Shown: piece by piece, positions 54,303-62,327 of the stretch
Layout of the letters: each line of letters opens with the position of its first letter
Numbering within the stretch: the stretch's first letter is position 1
Assembly (NCBI GenBank): GCA_016125375.1
Contig: WGLU01000001.1
Coordinates: 434,001 to 498,000 of the forward strand
Origin: Pseudomonadota bacterium
GTDB lineage: Bacteria; Pseudomonadota; Alphaproteobacteria; UBA1280; RI-95
DNA: 64,000 nt
Direction: 5' to 3'
The notes under the pieces: model-generated
What the model was told of the DNA's origin: nothing
Database searches by the model: none
What the model saw: the letters and a program-made list of their open reading frames with translations, nothing else
Made by a program: the position numbers and the translations under genes

Positions 54303-54842
54303 ATGAAGCTGAACCCCATTTATGCCCTATGCGTTGCCGCCATGAGCACCCTGAGTGCCTGCAGTGGTGCTGGCCCGTTCGTAACCGAGCGCAGCTACCC
54401 GCACCTGAGCTCCTATCTGGACTATGACACCCCGTTTGAGGAGTGGCATGCCCAACGGTATATTTCCTCGCCCTATAAAAAGCCGACACAAGCGTATATG
54501 GCCCCTGCCGCGGCTCCGGTGCAACAGCAAGCCATGCCTCTGCGTCCGGAAGCTCCTACGTTTGTGAACTATAATAATCAGGGTGTGCACCCCGAACGCG
54601 AGCGCTGGTGGCTGAACCGCGCCGTGCAGGAAACCGCCTCCGGTGACCGTGCCAGCTGGCGGATTGACCAGTATGAATACCAGTTCCGCGCTGACAGCGA
54701 TATTTTCCGCCATGGTGCCACATGGCGGGATTGTCGCCGCGGCGCCCTGCTGCGCCGTTCCTCCCAGTTTGAAGACTGGAATCGTCAGGACGGCACATTC
54801 TGCCGGACCCGCGAAGGCAATTGGGAATACGCTGGCTACTGA
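54303..54842 (+). CDS. Lipoprotein with RERWW domain
   Basis: 179 residues from MKLNPIYAL; the lipobox STLSACSG gives an acylated Cys about residue 20. A proline- and glutamine-rich linker leads to the same 83-residue domain as the previous gene (PERERWWLNRAVQETASGD to GNWEYAGY). It lacks the Tyr-rich part. The frame extends upstream to 54219, but the signal-peptide start is preferred. Probably an outer-membrane partner or relative of the tyrosine-rich protein. Confidence 0.72.
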   Translation: MKLNPIYALCVAAMSTLSACSGAGPFVTERSYPHLSSYLDYDTPFEEWHAQRYISSPYKKPTQAYMAPAAAPVQQQAMPLRPEAPTFVNYNNQGVHPERERWWLNRAVQETASGDRASWRIDQYEYQFRADSDIFRHGATWRDCRRGALLRRSSQFEDWNRQDGTFCRTREGNWEYAGY

Positions 54843-54965
54843 TACGCCAAAAAACTGTTCTTCTGACGCAAAAACCATTAGAGTGACGGCAAGCTAGATA
54901 TCTAGTTTGCCGTTTTCCTTTGTTTTCTTCACCTTTTGTGGCACCCCCTCGAAAGGGTTCCCTCT

Positions 54966-55601
54966 ATGCTTACGAACACCCTACTGGCTTTCGCCATCGG
55001 GTTCTCGGTGTCGTTCTTCACGCTCGGCCCGACAACCATCATGGCCATCCGCCGCATGTTCACACACGGCTTTATGGCAGCTCTGCTGCTCGGCCTCGGC
55101 AGTGCCGTTGCCGACGGCATGTATGCCATTGTACCCGCCTTCGGTTTGCGCGGCATTGCCGAGCAGCTGGAAGCCTATCATCAGTTCATCGAGCTGGGCG
55201 GTGCGATCATCATGATCGTTTTCGGCCTGTTCTTTGTGCTGTGGCGCAAGCCTGTCGAAAGCCATACCGCTTCCGGCAAGGACAAGCTGGGGGCTTTCGG
55301 AACCGGCTGGCTGCTCAACGCCATCAACCCGGGCAACGCCCTGGCTTTTGCCTTCGGGCTGACGTTCTTCGGCCTGCTGACGCCGGCCATGACCTTTGGC
55401 ACCTCGGCCGCCTACACGGGCGCCATTCTCATCGGTTCGATGGTGGCATGGGTCCTCAAGGTCATTCTCGTCTACATGGTGGGTAAGGAGCGCCTCAACG
55501 AGCGCAACCTGAATACCGTCACCTACTGGATGGGCTGGTTGTCCGTGATTTTGGGTGCGGGACTCATCCTGTATTCCATCTTCTTCGGCAGCCTGACATG
55601 A
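54966..55601 (+). CDS. LysE-family exporter, copy 2
   Basis: 211 residues from MLTNTLLAF, about six membrane helices. Blocks FFTLGPTTIMAIRRMF and LLNAINPGNALAFAFGLTFF are LysE/RhtB signatures. It resembles copy 1 at 52.6 kb, for example IRR and VPAFGL. Substrate unknown. It closes the LysE, RERWW, RERWW, LysE arrangement and is followed by a terminator. Confidence 0.88.
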   Translation: MLTNTLLAFAIGFSVSFFTLGPTTIMAIRRMFTHGFMAALLLGLGSAVADGMYAIVPAFGLRGIAEQLEAYHQFIELGGAIIMIVFGLFFVLWRKPVESHTASGKDKLGAFGTGWLLNAINPGNALAFAFGLTFFGLLTPAMTFGTSAAYTGAILIGSMVAWVLKVILVYMVGKERLNERNLNTVTYWMGWLSVILGAGLILYSIFFGSLT

Positions 55602-55610
55602 ACAAACGAT

Positions 55611-55636
55611 AACCCCCGCCGCTGGCGGGGGTTTTT
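55611..55636 (+). terminator. Terminator between LysE copy 2 and the EamA gene
   Basis: Ten-pair stem aacccccgcc gct ggcgggggtt then TTT. Confidence 0.9.
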
Positions 55637-55639
55637 GTT

Positions 55640-56164
55640 TTATGGCGCTGCAACTTTTGGTATTGGGGCGCCCTCCGCCTCATCTGGCACAATTGTCATT
55701 TCAAGAGGCGACGGCATGCTGCGGCTCCCAACAAAGACACAAACAATGCCGGAGAATATCAAAAACGCGCCTGCCGCCACGGTCCAGTTAAACTGCACCT
55801 GACGGAACAAAAGCCATACAAAAAACGCCGTGAACAGCGGGTATGATATCTCGATAAGGCTTGCGAGCGTCGCGTTCTTGGCACCAATACTGTAGAAAAT
55901 CATAAAATTGGCGCTCACGTTCAGCACAGCCACAAACATCAGCCACCAGATAGCATGTGGATGGGTTTGGAAAACTTTAAATGTGCCCCAGCCGTTTTGC
56001 ACCCACATGACCGTACCGTACATCATGATGGCAAGCATACCGTTAAAGACCAACAGTCCCGCGGGAGAAAATCCCAACCGCAGCACCTTTTCCGAAACAG
56101 CATAGGAGGCACCCCAGAGCATGGCAGCGCCCAGAGCAGCTACAAACCAACCATACTGAGACAT
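55640..56164 (-). CDS. EamA-domain (DMT superfamily) transporter, half-size
   Basis: 174 residues with about five membrane helices: N-terminal ALGAAMLWGASYAVSEKVL, a central SANFMIFYSIGAKNATLASLIEISYPLFTAFFVWLL, and VAAGAFLIFSGIVCVFVG. That is one EamA unit; full-length DMT proteins have two, so it probably works as a dimer. A short hydrophilic tail follows. It is directly downstream of lpdA on the same strand. Substrate unknown. Confidence 0.85.
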   Translation of the reverse strand: MSQYGWFVAALGAAMLWGASYAVSEKVLRLGFSPAGLLVFNGMLAIMMYGTVMWVQNGWGTFKVFQTHPHAIWWLMFVAVLNVSANFMIFYSIGAKNATLASLIEISYPLFTAFFVWLLFRQVQFNWTVAAGAFLIFSGIVCVFVGSRSMPSPLEMTIVPDEAEGAPIPKVAAP

Positions 56165-56175
56165 GTTAGGAACCC

Positions 56176-57579
56176 TTACGCGTTAAGCGCCCGTTTGTCG
56201 CTATCGAGCACGCTCTCGTGCATCATTTCGCTCAACGTCGGGTGCGGGAAGCACGCCTCGGCCAGCGATTCTTCCGTCGCTTCAAGATGACGGGCAACAA
56301 GGAAGGTGCTGATCATCTCGGTCGCTTCTGCGCCAATAATATGCGCGCCCAGCAGCTCGCCGGTTTTGGCATCAAATACGGTTTTCACCATGCCGTCGGG
56401 CTCGCCAATCGCCAGCGCCTTGCCGTTGGCCTGATAGTCATACCGGCCCACTTTTACTGTGTGGCCTTTTTCAATGGCTGCCTTCTCGGTCAGGCCCACG
56501 CTTGCAACCTGCGGCATGCAATAGGTACAGCCGGGCACGTTGCCGTAATCCATTGCATGGGGGTTCTTACCGGCAATCGCCTCGGCGCAGATAACGCCCT
56601 CGTGGGAGGCCACGTGCGCCAGCCACGGTGCGCCCACAACGTCGCCAATTGCCCAGATGCCCGGTACGCCCGTCCGATACAGGCCGTCCACCTTGATGGC
56701 GCCGCGTTCAACCGCCACGCCAATAGACTCCAGCCCCAGATTTTCCACGTTGCCTGTAACGCCAATGGCCAGCAGTACGCGCTCTACCGTCTGTTCGACT
56801 TGCTTGCCATCAACTTCCAGCGTGACGGTCACATCGTTCTTGCCATGTTTGAGGCCAAGAACTTTGGCTTGGGTTTTAATGTCCAGCCCGCGCTTGGCGA
56901 GTGTTTTTTCCAAACGTTTGGAGATTTCCTCATCTTCCACAGGCAGGATGCGGTTCTGTGCTTCGACCACCGTTACTTTGGTGCCGAACTCTGCATAGAA
57001 GGTGGCGAACTCGATACCAATCGCGCCTGCACCGATCACCAGCATGGACTTGGGGAAAGTTTTAGGCGTCATGGCCTCTCTATACGTCCAGACCAGCTTG
57101 CCGTCAGCCTCCAGCACGCCGGGGATCTCACGCGCGCGGGCACCGGTGGCCACCACAAAGTTCTTGGCGCTTACGGTCGCCACATCCTTACCGTCTTTGG
57201 TTACTTTAATGCTGTCGCGGCCGGTAAAGGTGGCGTGCCCTTCAATCACCTCAATCTTGTTCTTTTTCATCAAAAAGCCCACGCCTTTGGAGAGCTTGCC
57301 GGCAACGTCACGGGAGCGGCCGATAATTTTTTCCGGGTCTACACTCACCTTTTCGGCCTTCAGGCCAAAAGCCTCGGCGCCACCGGTCATGGCGTGGTGC
57401 AGCTCGCTTGCTTTCAGCAGTGCTTTGGTCGGGATACAACCCCAGTTGAGGCAAATGCCGCCCAGATGCTCGCGCTCGACCACAGCAACCTTTTGCCCCA
57501 ATTGAGCCGCACGGATGGCGCATACATAACCGCCGGGACCGCCGCCAATCACAACAACATCAAAGGATTTATCTGCCAT
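56176..57579 (-). CDS. lpdA: Dihydrolipoyl dehydrogenase (E3)
   Basis: 467 residues from MADKSFDVVVIGGGPGGYVCAIRA, FAD-binding; the frame opens earlier at 57690. The redox disulfide is in GGICLNWGCIPTKALLK, the NAD site in MLVIGAGAIGIEFATFYAEFG, and the active His-Glu in CFPHPTLSEMMHE at the C-terminus. It reoxidises lipoyl groups of the pyruvate and related dehydrogenase complexes. It is apart from the pdhABC genes by three small genes. Confidence 0.97.
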   Translation of the reverse strand: MADKSFDVVVIGGGPGGYVCAIRAAQLGQKVAVVEREHLGGICLNWGCIPTKALLKASELHHAMTGGAEAFGLKAEKVSVDPEKIIGRSRDVAGKLSKGVGFLMKKNKIEVIEGHATFTGRDSIKVTKDGKDVATVSAKNFVVATGARAREIPGVLEADGKLVWTYREAMTPKTFPKSMLVIGAGAIGIEFATFYAEFGTKVTVVEAQNRILPVEDEEISKRLEKTLAKRGLDIKTQAKVLGLKHGKNDVTVTLEVDGKQVEQTVERVLLAIGVTGNVENLGLESIGVAVERGAIKVDGLYRTGVPGIWAIGDVVGAPWLAHVASHEGVICAEAIAGKNPHAMDYGNVPGCTYCMPQVASVGLTEKAAIEKGHTVKVGRYDYQANGKALAIGEPDGMVKTVFDAKTGELLGAHIIGAEATEMISTFLVARHLEATEESLAEACFPHPTLSEMMHESVLDSDKRALNA

Positions 57580-57748
57580 GGTCTGCACCTTTCTTTGGGA
57601 TTGAGCTATTAAATGCGCCAGCAGTATAGCAGCAAAACGCAAAAAGCAGGAGGCGCAAAAGCTTGACGAATTCATAAAACAGGCATACACAAGCTCTGCT
57701 TTGTTATCTCTTAGCTTTTTTTCTCATTCTGGAGTTGGAGTACCGCCT

Positions 57749-58108
57749 ATGCGAACGTTTGCAGGCGTTTTCTGGGTGCTGGTGATGGCTGGCGCCCCCT
57801 ACGGACTTTCCCTTTACGACCCCGAGCTTAAAGGCTTGGCCGCCGTTCTGGCCTGGTGGCTGAGCTGCGGTGTGGGCCAGATGGCCGCCTACCGCATCGC
57901 CACTCTGATGGGGCGCACCTCGCCCGATAACATGCAGATGGCGGGCCTTACCGGCGTGCTGGTCGGCATGGTGGTTTTCCCGGCGGCGATTTACTACCCG
58001 CTGGTGCTGATGATCACCATCCCCCTCACCCTGCTGGCGCTGAGCATGAGCGCAAGCCTGAAATTTGCACCGGGCGTGATGCGGACCTGGTCGCGCGACA
58101 AGCGCTGA
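57749..58108 (+). CDS. Hypothetical integral membrane protein
   Basis: 119 residues from MRTFAGVFW (GGAG nine bases before). Three or four hydrophobic helices: FAGVFWVLVMAGAPYGLSL, LAAVLAWWLSCGVGQMAA, MAGLTGVLVGMVVFPAAIY and LVLMITIPLTLLALSM, with a basic C-terminus TWSRDKR. No family recognised. It is divergent from lpdA and ends at a clear terminator. Confidence 0.7.
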   Translation: MRTFAGVFWVLVMAGAPYGLSLYDPELKGLAAVLAWWLSCGVGQMAAYRIATLMGRTSPDNMQMAGLTGVLVGMVVFPAAIYYPLVLMITIPLTLLALSMSASLKFAPGVMRTWSRDKR

Positions 58109-58116
58109 TACAAGCG

Positions 58117-58147
58117 AAAAAGCCGAAGGATTCCCTTCGGCTTTTTT
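58117..58147 (+). terminator. Bidirectional terminator
   Basis: Stem agccgaagg attc ccttcggct with A-run and T-run, between convergent genes. Confidence 0.9.
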
Positions 58148-58163
58148 ATTTATTCACAACATA

Positions 58164-58718
58164 TTATGCGGCTTTTTTAATACCCTGCATGAGGTCAAGA
58201 ACGTCCTTAACCGTCTGCGCAATAATCAGGTGGTCACGCACGGCATTCTCGCCTGCCAGTTCGTGTGCCATTACTGTGTCCATAAAGCCGAGTAGCTGGT
58301 CGTAATAACCATTCACGTTCAACAGACCGATAGGCTTTACATTCAGACCCAGCGAACGCCATGTCCATACTTCAAACAGTTCGTCCATCGTGCCCAGACC
58401 ACCGGGAATTGTCAGGAAGCCATCACTGTAATCGTTCATCATTTCCTTACGGATAGCCAGACTGTCGACGATATGCTGTTCGGTCAGGTCCTTGCGGTTA
58501 CCTTCCTTACCCATCAGAAACTCTGGGATAATCCCGACCACTTCACCGCCAGCTGCCAGTGCGGCATCAGCCACCGTGCCCATCAGGCCCCAGTTGCCGC
58601 CACCATAAACCAGACCGATGTTACGAGCGGCCAGTTCCCGGCCAAGTTCTTTGGCCAGTTCTACAAACTCGGGGCGATTGGACGTACGGGCCCCGCAAAA
58701 AACACATATACGCTTCAT
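58164..58718 (-). CDS. LOG-family protein (nucleotide 5'-monophosphate nucleosidase-like)
   Basis: 184 residues, Rossmann fold. The signature PGGLGTMDELFEVWTW is present, with VYGGGNWGLMGTVADAAL upstream. Family members release the base from cytokinin- or purine-type nucleotides. Substrate here is unknown. Stand-alone gene, convergent with the small membrane gene. Confidence 0.93.
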   Translation of the reverse strand: MKRICVFCGARTSNRPEFVELAKELGRELAARNIGLVYGGGNWGLMGTVADAALAAGGEVVGIIPEFLMGKEGNRKDLTEQHIVDSLAIRKEMMNDYSDGFLTIPGGLGTMDELFEVWTWRSLGLNVKPIGLLNVNGYYDQLLGFMDTVMAHELAGENAVRDHLIIAQTVKDVLDLMQGIKKAA

Positions 58719-58775
58719 GTGTTATCCTTTCTCTATTTTGGTCAGCCAAGATACGCCGTGACGCGCAAAACCACC

Positions 58776-58810
58776 ACAAAAAAAACGAGTCCCCACTCAC
58801 GTGGGGACTC
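58776..58810 (-). terminator. Terminator after the 68-residue basic gene
   Basis: Ten-pair stem gagtccccac tcac gtggggactc followed on the minus strand by a run of eight T. Confidence 0.88.
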
Positions 58811-58816
58811 TTACGC

Positions 58817-59023
58817 TTACTTGCGGCGGGCCTTGCTGTTGCGGTCGCCGTCGTACCACTTGTAATCGTGGATGTTCCAGCTGCAGTAGGTCTTGCGGTA
58901 GCTCATGCCATCTGCGAGCTCGTCGCTCTTGCGGACCTTCTTGTTGGCTTGGCGCTTCCAGTACTTGGCGGCGCGGGGGCCGTTGTTGTCGGTCCAGAAC
59001 GGTGCACGGGTGGAACGGGCCAT
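58817..59023 (-). CDS. Hypothetical small basic protein
   Basis: 68 residues, very rich in Lys, Arg, Trp and Tyr (MARSTRAPFWTDNNGPRAAK, then GMSYRKTYCSWNIHDYKWY). One Cys only. No family recognised with confidence; small basic proteins with VR ... YRK ... W-x-I-x-DY patterns occur scattered in proteobacteria. Nucleic acid or ribosome binding is a guess from charge. It has its own terminator. Confidence 0.65.
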   Translation of the reverse strand: MARSTRAPFWTDNNGPRAAKYWKRQANKKVRKSDELADGMSYRKTYCSWNIHDYKWYDGDRNSKARRK

Positions 59024-59189
59024 GGGGGTTTCTCCGTCTTGTGCGGAGAGAGCGTGGGCTCTCCCTAACTACAAGAACGGCAGGCGAACGGTGTATGCCA
59101 CCATATCGGCTCCTTGAGAGATGCTCGGTGAAACGGGAAAAAGAAAGGTTATACCAGCAAACTAACGCGCTCATACGGCGCGGTCAACG

Positions 59190-59564
59190 CTATTTCTTGT
59201 CTGCGGTATTGGTTTTGAGGCCGTAGCACACGTAGGCGGTCGGCTTAAAGCCCTCGGTGTAGAGGTCCACGCAGCGGTAGAGGTTATCCCCACGCTGGAC
59301 GAATACAAACAAGGCAGGCTGGCCGGCAATAAACAAGGCACTGGTACCCACAACCACGCCACCGTCTTTCAGATAGCTGCCGATGGTGCCCTTCAGATCG
59401 GGTGCCCACTGGCCCACATCATCGCCGGGCATCGGCTCTGCGGGCTCTTCCTCTTCTTCCTGCATCTGGGCGGTCAGGCTTTTGGCCTTCATACCGTTAA
59501 TGGTCAGTGCGTGCGCATCTGCAACGCCCCAAAAGCCCAACAGTCCGGTCAACAGCAGCGACAT
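59190..59564 (-). CDS. Hypothetical exported protein at the end of the pdh operon
   Basis: 124 residues with a signal peptide (LLLTGLLGFWGVADAHA). The mature N-terminus is acidic (MQEEEEEPAEPMPGDD), followed by a beta-rich core GSYLKDGGVVVGTSALFIAGQPALFVFVQRGDNLYRCVDL with two Cys near the end (YRCVDL and YVCYGL). It starts four bases after the pdhC stop, so it is co-transcribed with pyruvate dehydrogenase, an unexpected place for a periplasmic protein. Function unknown. Confidence 0.65.
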   Translation of the reverse strand: MSLLLTGLLGFWGVADAHALTINGMKAKSLTAQMQEEEEEPAEPMPGDDVGQWAPDLKGTIGSYLKDGGVVVGTSALFIAGQPALFVFVQRGDNLYRCVDLYTEGFKPTAYVCYGLKTNTADKK

Positions 59565-59568
59565 GGCG

Positions 59569-60885
59569 TTAAACCATCATGGTAATCGGTTGTTCAAGGT
59601 AGCCTTTGATGGCTGTCAGCACATCGGCACCCAGAGCACCGTCAATCACACGGTGATCGACAGACAGGGTCAGACTCATCACGGTTGCGCTAGCAAGCGC
59701 ACCGCCTTTGACAACGGCACGCTCTTCTGCTGCACCGCAGGCCAGAATGGCCGACTGCGGCGGATTGATAATCGCGTCGAAATGCTTGATGCCGTACATG
59801 CCCAGGTTGGACACGCTAAAGGTGCCGCCCTGATACTGCTCCGGCTGCAATTTGCCAGCGCGGGCGAGTTTGGCCAATTCCTTCATCTCGTTCGACAGGA
59901 CAGGCAGCGGCTTTTGGTCGGCAGCTTTAAGGATGGGAGTAATCAGGCCGCCGTCAATAGCAACAGCCACGGCAATGTCCACCGAGCCGTACATGTACAT
60001 GGCGTCGTCATACCAGCTTGCATTCGCATCCGGGAACTTGGCCAGTGCCATGGCCGATGCTTTAACAATAAAGTCGTTCACGGTCAGCTTGTAGGCGGGT
60101 GTGCCGTCGGCAGCTTTGGGTGCCATATCGTTCAACTGGGCGCGTGCCTGCATCAAAGCGTCCATCTGCACATCCACCGTCAGGTAGAAGTGCGGCACAG
60201 TCTGCTTGGACTCCTGCAAGCGGCGGGCAATGGCCTTACGCATGGGGGTGTGGGTCACGGTGCTGTCCGAGCGGGAGGCTTTGGCTGGCAGGCCAAAACC
60301 GCCACCGGCGCCACCGCCGGTGCCGTAGCGTTTGGCGTGTTCCACATCTTCCTTCACAATACGGCCGTTCGGGCCACTGCCACGAATGGCGGACAGGGCA
60401 ATCCCCGCTTCTTCCGCCATACGGCGGGCAAGCGGGCTGGCTTTGACTGAGCCGTCATTACTGCTGGGCAGTGTTACGCTTGCAGTAGGCGCAGCTTTAG
60501 GAGCCGGCGCAGGCGCAGCTTTAACAGCTGGCGCGGGTGCTGCGGCAGCAGGCGCAGCAGACGGTGCGGCGGATGCGGGCTTGGCTTCTTCCGTCACCGG
60601 AGCAGCTGCCTTGCTGGTAGGCTTGTAATCGGCAGGGAGTTTTTCATCCTCAACGGTAATCACGGCAATGGGCGTACCGACGGGAATATCAGAACCGGGT
60701 TTGACAAAGAACTTGGCGAGCGTACCGTCTTCGATGGCTTCAACTTCCATCGTGGCTTTATCGGTTTCCACTTCGGCGATAATGTCGCCGGTGTTGACCT
60801 TGTCACCCTCTTTCTTCAGCCAGTTGGACAGGCGCCCTTCCGTCATGGTGGGCGAGAGTTGCGGCATCAACACATCAACGGGCAT
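59569..60885 (-). CDS. pdhC: Pyruvate dehydrogenase E2, dihydrolipoyl acetyltransferase
   Basis: 438 residues: one lipoyl domain (VETDKATMEV carries the lipoyl Lys), an Ala/Pro-rich linker (about 85-140), a peripheral-subunit-binding domain (ASPLARRMAEEAGIALSAIRGSG) and the catalytic domain ending with DHRVIDGALGADVL (HxxxDG). Forms the E2 core of the complex with PdhA/PdhB and Lpd. Lipoyl groups come from LipA at 51.5 kb. Confidence 0.97.
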   Translation of the reverse strand: MPVDVLMPQLSPTMTEGRLSNWLKKEGDKVNTGDIIAEVETDKATMEVEAIEDGTLAKFFVKPGSDIPVGTPIAVITVEDEKLPADYKPTSKAAAPVTEEAKPASAAPSAAPAAAAPAPAVKAAPAPAPKAAPTASVTLPSSNDGSVKASPLARRMAEEAGIALSAIRGSGPNGRIVKEDVEHAKRYGTGGGAGGGFGLPAKASRSDSTVTHTPMRKAIARRLQESKQTVPHFYLTVDVQMDALMQARAQLNDMAPKAADGTPAYKLTVNDFIVKASAMALAKFPDANASWYDDAMYMYGSVDIAVAVAIDGGLITPILKAADQKPLPVLSNEMKELAKLARAGKLQPEQYQGGTFSVSNLGMYGIKHFDAIINPPQSAILACGAAEERAVVKGGALASATVMSLTLSVDHRVIDGALGADVLTAIKGYLEQPITMMV

Positions 60886-60912
60886 TTTTCCATCCTTCTT
60901 TACATCAAAAGG

Positions 60913-61332
60913 TTATTTAACTTCTGTCAGGTCTTTACCAAACTTTGCGCTTTTGTGGTAGGCCCATACAAAGGCCAAGCCCAGAGCGCTGATAAGGCCA
61001 AACATGGCCCCGAAAACATACACCATAGGCGCATATCCATTGGCTTGCAGATCCGGATCAATGTGCATCAGGCTAAAGCCGATATTGAACAGTACAAAGG
61101 CAAAAACAAATGCCAATCCCCAATGCCAGCGGTATTGCCAGAACAGAGTCAGGATCAACAGAATCATTGCTGGTACAGTCAGGATTTTGAGGTACACGAC
61201 AGCAGGCACGCCAGCTTGCAGAAAAACAACCATCGCGGCCAGCGCGGGCAACAGCAGCGTCACGTAACCGCAGATGGCGGCGTTACGCAGCAGACGTGCA
61301 GGTGGCAGGTCGAACATGCGGCGCATGGACAT
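60913..61332 (-). CDS. Hypothetical membrane protein inside the pdh operon
   Basis: 139 residues with four hydrophobic helices: ICGYVTLLLPALAAMVVFL, LKILTVPAMILLILTLFW, WGLAFVFAFVLFNIGFSL and PMVYVFGAMFGLISALGLAFVW. No family recognised. Its ATG overlaps the pdhB stop (TAATG) and pdhC begins 27 bases after it, so it is firmly part of the operon. A membrane protein between the E1 beta and E2 genes is unusual; its link to the soluble complex is unknown. Internal ATGs could also be used. Confidence 0.7.
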   Translation of the reverse strand: MSMRRMFDLPPARLLRNAAICGYVTLLLPALAAMVVFLQAGVPAVVYLKILTVPAMILLILTLFWQYRWHWGLAFVFAFVLFNIGFSLMHIDPDLQANGYAPMVYVFGAMFGLISALGLAFVWAYHKSAKFGKDLTEVK

Positions 61333-62315
61333 TATCCCTTGTAACAGACCTGACGGGCAGCAGCGGCAATCTTATCAGCCTGCGGCAGGCATTTTGCTTC
61401 CAGATTCGCAGCGTAAGGCAGCGGCACATCCAGTGCAGAAACGCGGGCAATCGGCGCGTCCAGATCGTCAAAGGCTTCTTCCAGAATCGTCGCGGCAATC
61501 TCAGCTGCCACACCGTACTGCGGCCATGTTTCGGCAGCAACAACCACGCGGTTGGTTTTGCGCACGCTGGCGAGCACTGTCTCTTTATCCCACGGGCGCA
61601 GGGTCCGCAGGTCGATGACCTCGGCGCTGATGCCTTCGGCCTTTAGGATATCCTCTGCCGCGCGCAGGGCTTTCTGGGCGGTAATGCTGTAGCTGATGAT
61701 GGTCACGTCGTCACCCGGACGCAGAATGGCAGCCTTGCCAATCGGCACCACGTGGTCACCTTCCGGCACTTCACCGCTCACGCCGTAAAGAATCTCGTTC
61801 TCCAGCACCACAACGGGGCCGTTATCGCGGATGGCAGCCTTGATGAGGCCCTTTGCATCTGCCGGTGTGGACGGTGCCACAACCTTAAGGCCCGGGATGT
61901 GGGCATACCAGCTCGAGTAGTCCTGACTATGCTGGGCGGCCACACGTGCGGCAGCACCATTGGGACCACGGAAAACAATGGGACAGGTCACCACACCGCC
62001 GGACATGTAAGAGGTCTTGGCCGCCGAGTTGATGATGTGGTCACAGGCCTGCATGGCAAAGTTCCAGGTCATAAACTCTACAATCGGACGTAGCCCCGTC
62101 ATGGCCGCACCGGTGGCGATACCGGCAAAACCCATTTCGGAAATGGGTGTGTCAATCACACGCTTGGCGCCAAACTCGTCGAGCATACCTTGGGAGCATT
62201 TGTACGCGCCTTGATATTCAGCTACTTCCTCGCCCATCAGGAACACGTTTTTATCGCGGCGCATTTCTTCGGACATGCCGTCGCGCAGGGCTTCGCGGTA
62301 GGTTTGCATTACCAT
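61332..62315 (-). CDS. pdhB: Pyruvate dehydrogenase E1 component, beta subunit
   Basis: 327 residues. Transketolase-like pyrimidine domain and C-terminal domain: [37 protein letters not shown], and later [12 protein letters not shown]. No N-terminal lipoyl domain, whereas many alphaproteobacterial PdhB proteins (about 450 residues) have one. It follows pdhA by 12 bases. Confidence 0.97.
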   Translation of the reverse strand: MVMQTYREALRDGMSEEMRRDKNVFLMGEEVAEYQGAYKCSQGMLDEFGAKRVIDTPISEMGFAGIATGAAMTGLRPIVEFMTWNFAMQACDHIINSAAKTSYMSGGVVTCPIVFRGPNGAAARVAAQHSQDYSSWYAHIPGLKVVAPSTPADAKGLIKAAIRDNGPVVVLENEILYGVSGEVPEGDHVVPIGKAAILRPGDDVTIISYSITAQKALRAAEDILKAEGISAEVIDLRTLRPWDKETVLASVRKTNRVVVAAETWPQYGVAAEIAATILEEAFDDLDAPIARVSALDVPLPYAANLEAKCLPQADKIAAAARQVCYKG

Positions 62316-62327
62316 GTGTGTCGCTCC

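Noticed and set aside
61332-62315. PdhB without lipoyl domain as a broken gene
   Set aside because: Length and motifs fit the ordinary short E1 beta family; a lipoyl-fused form is not universal.
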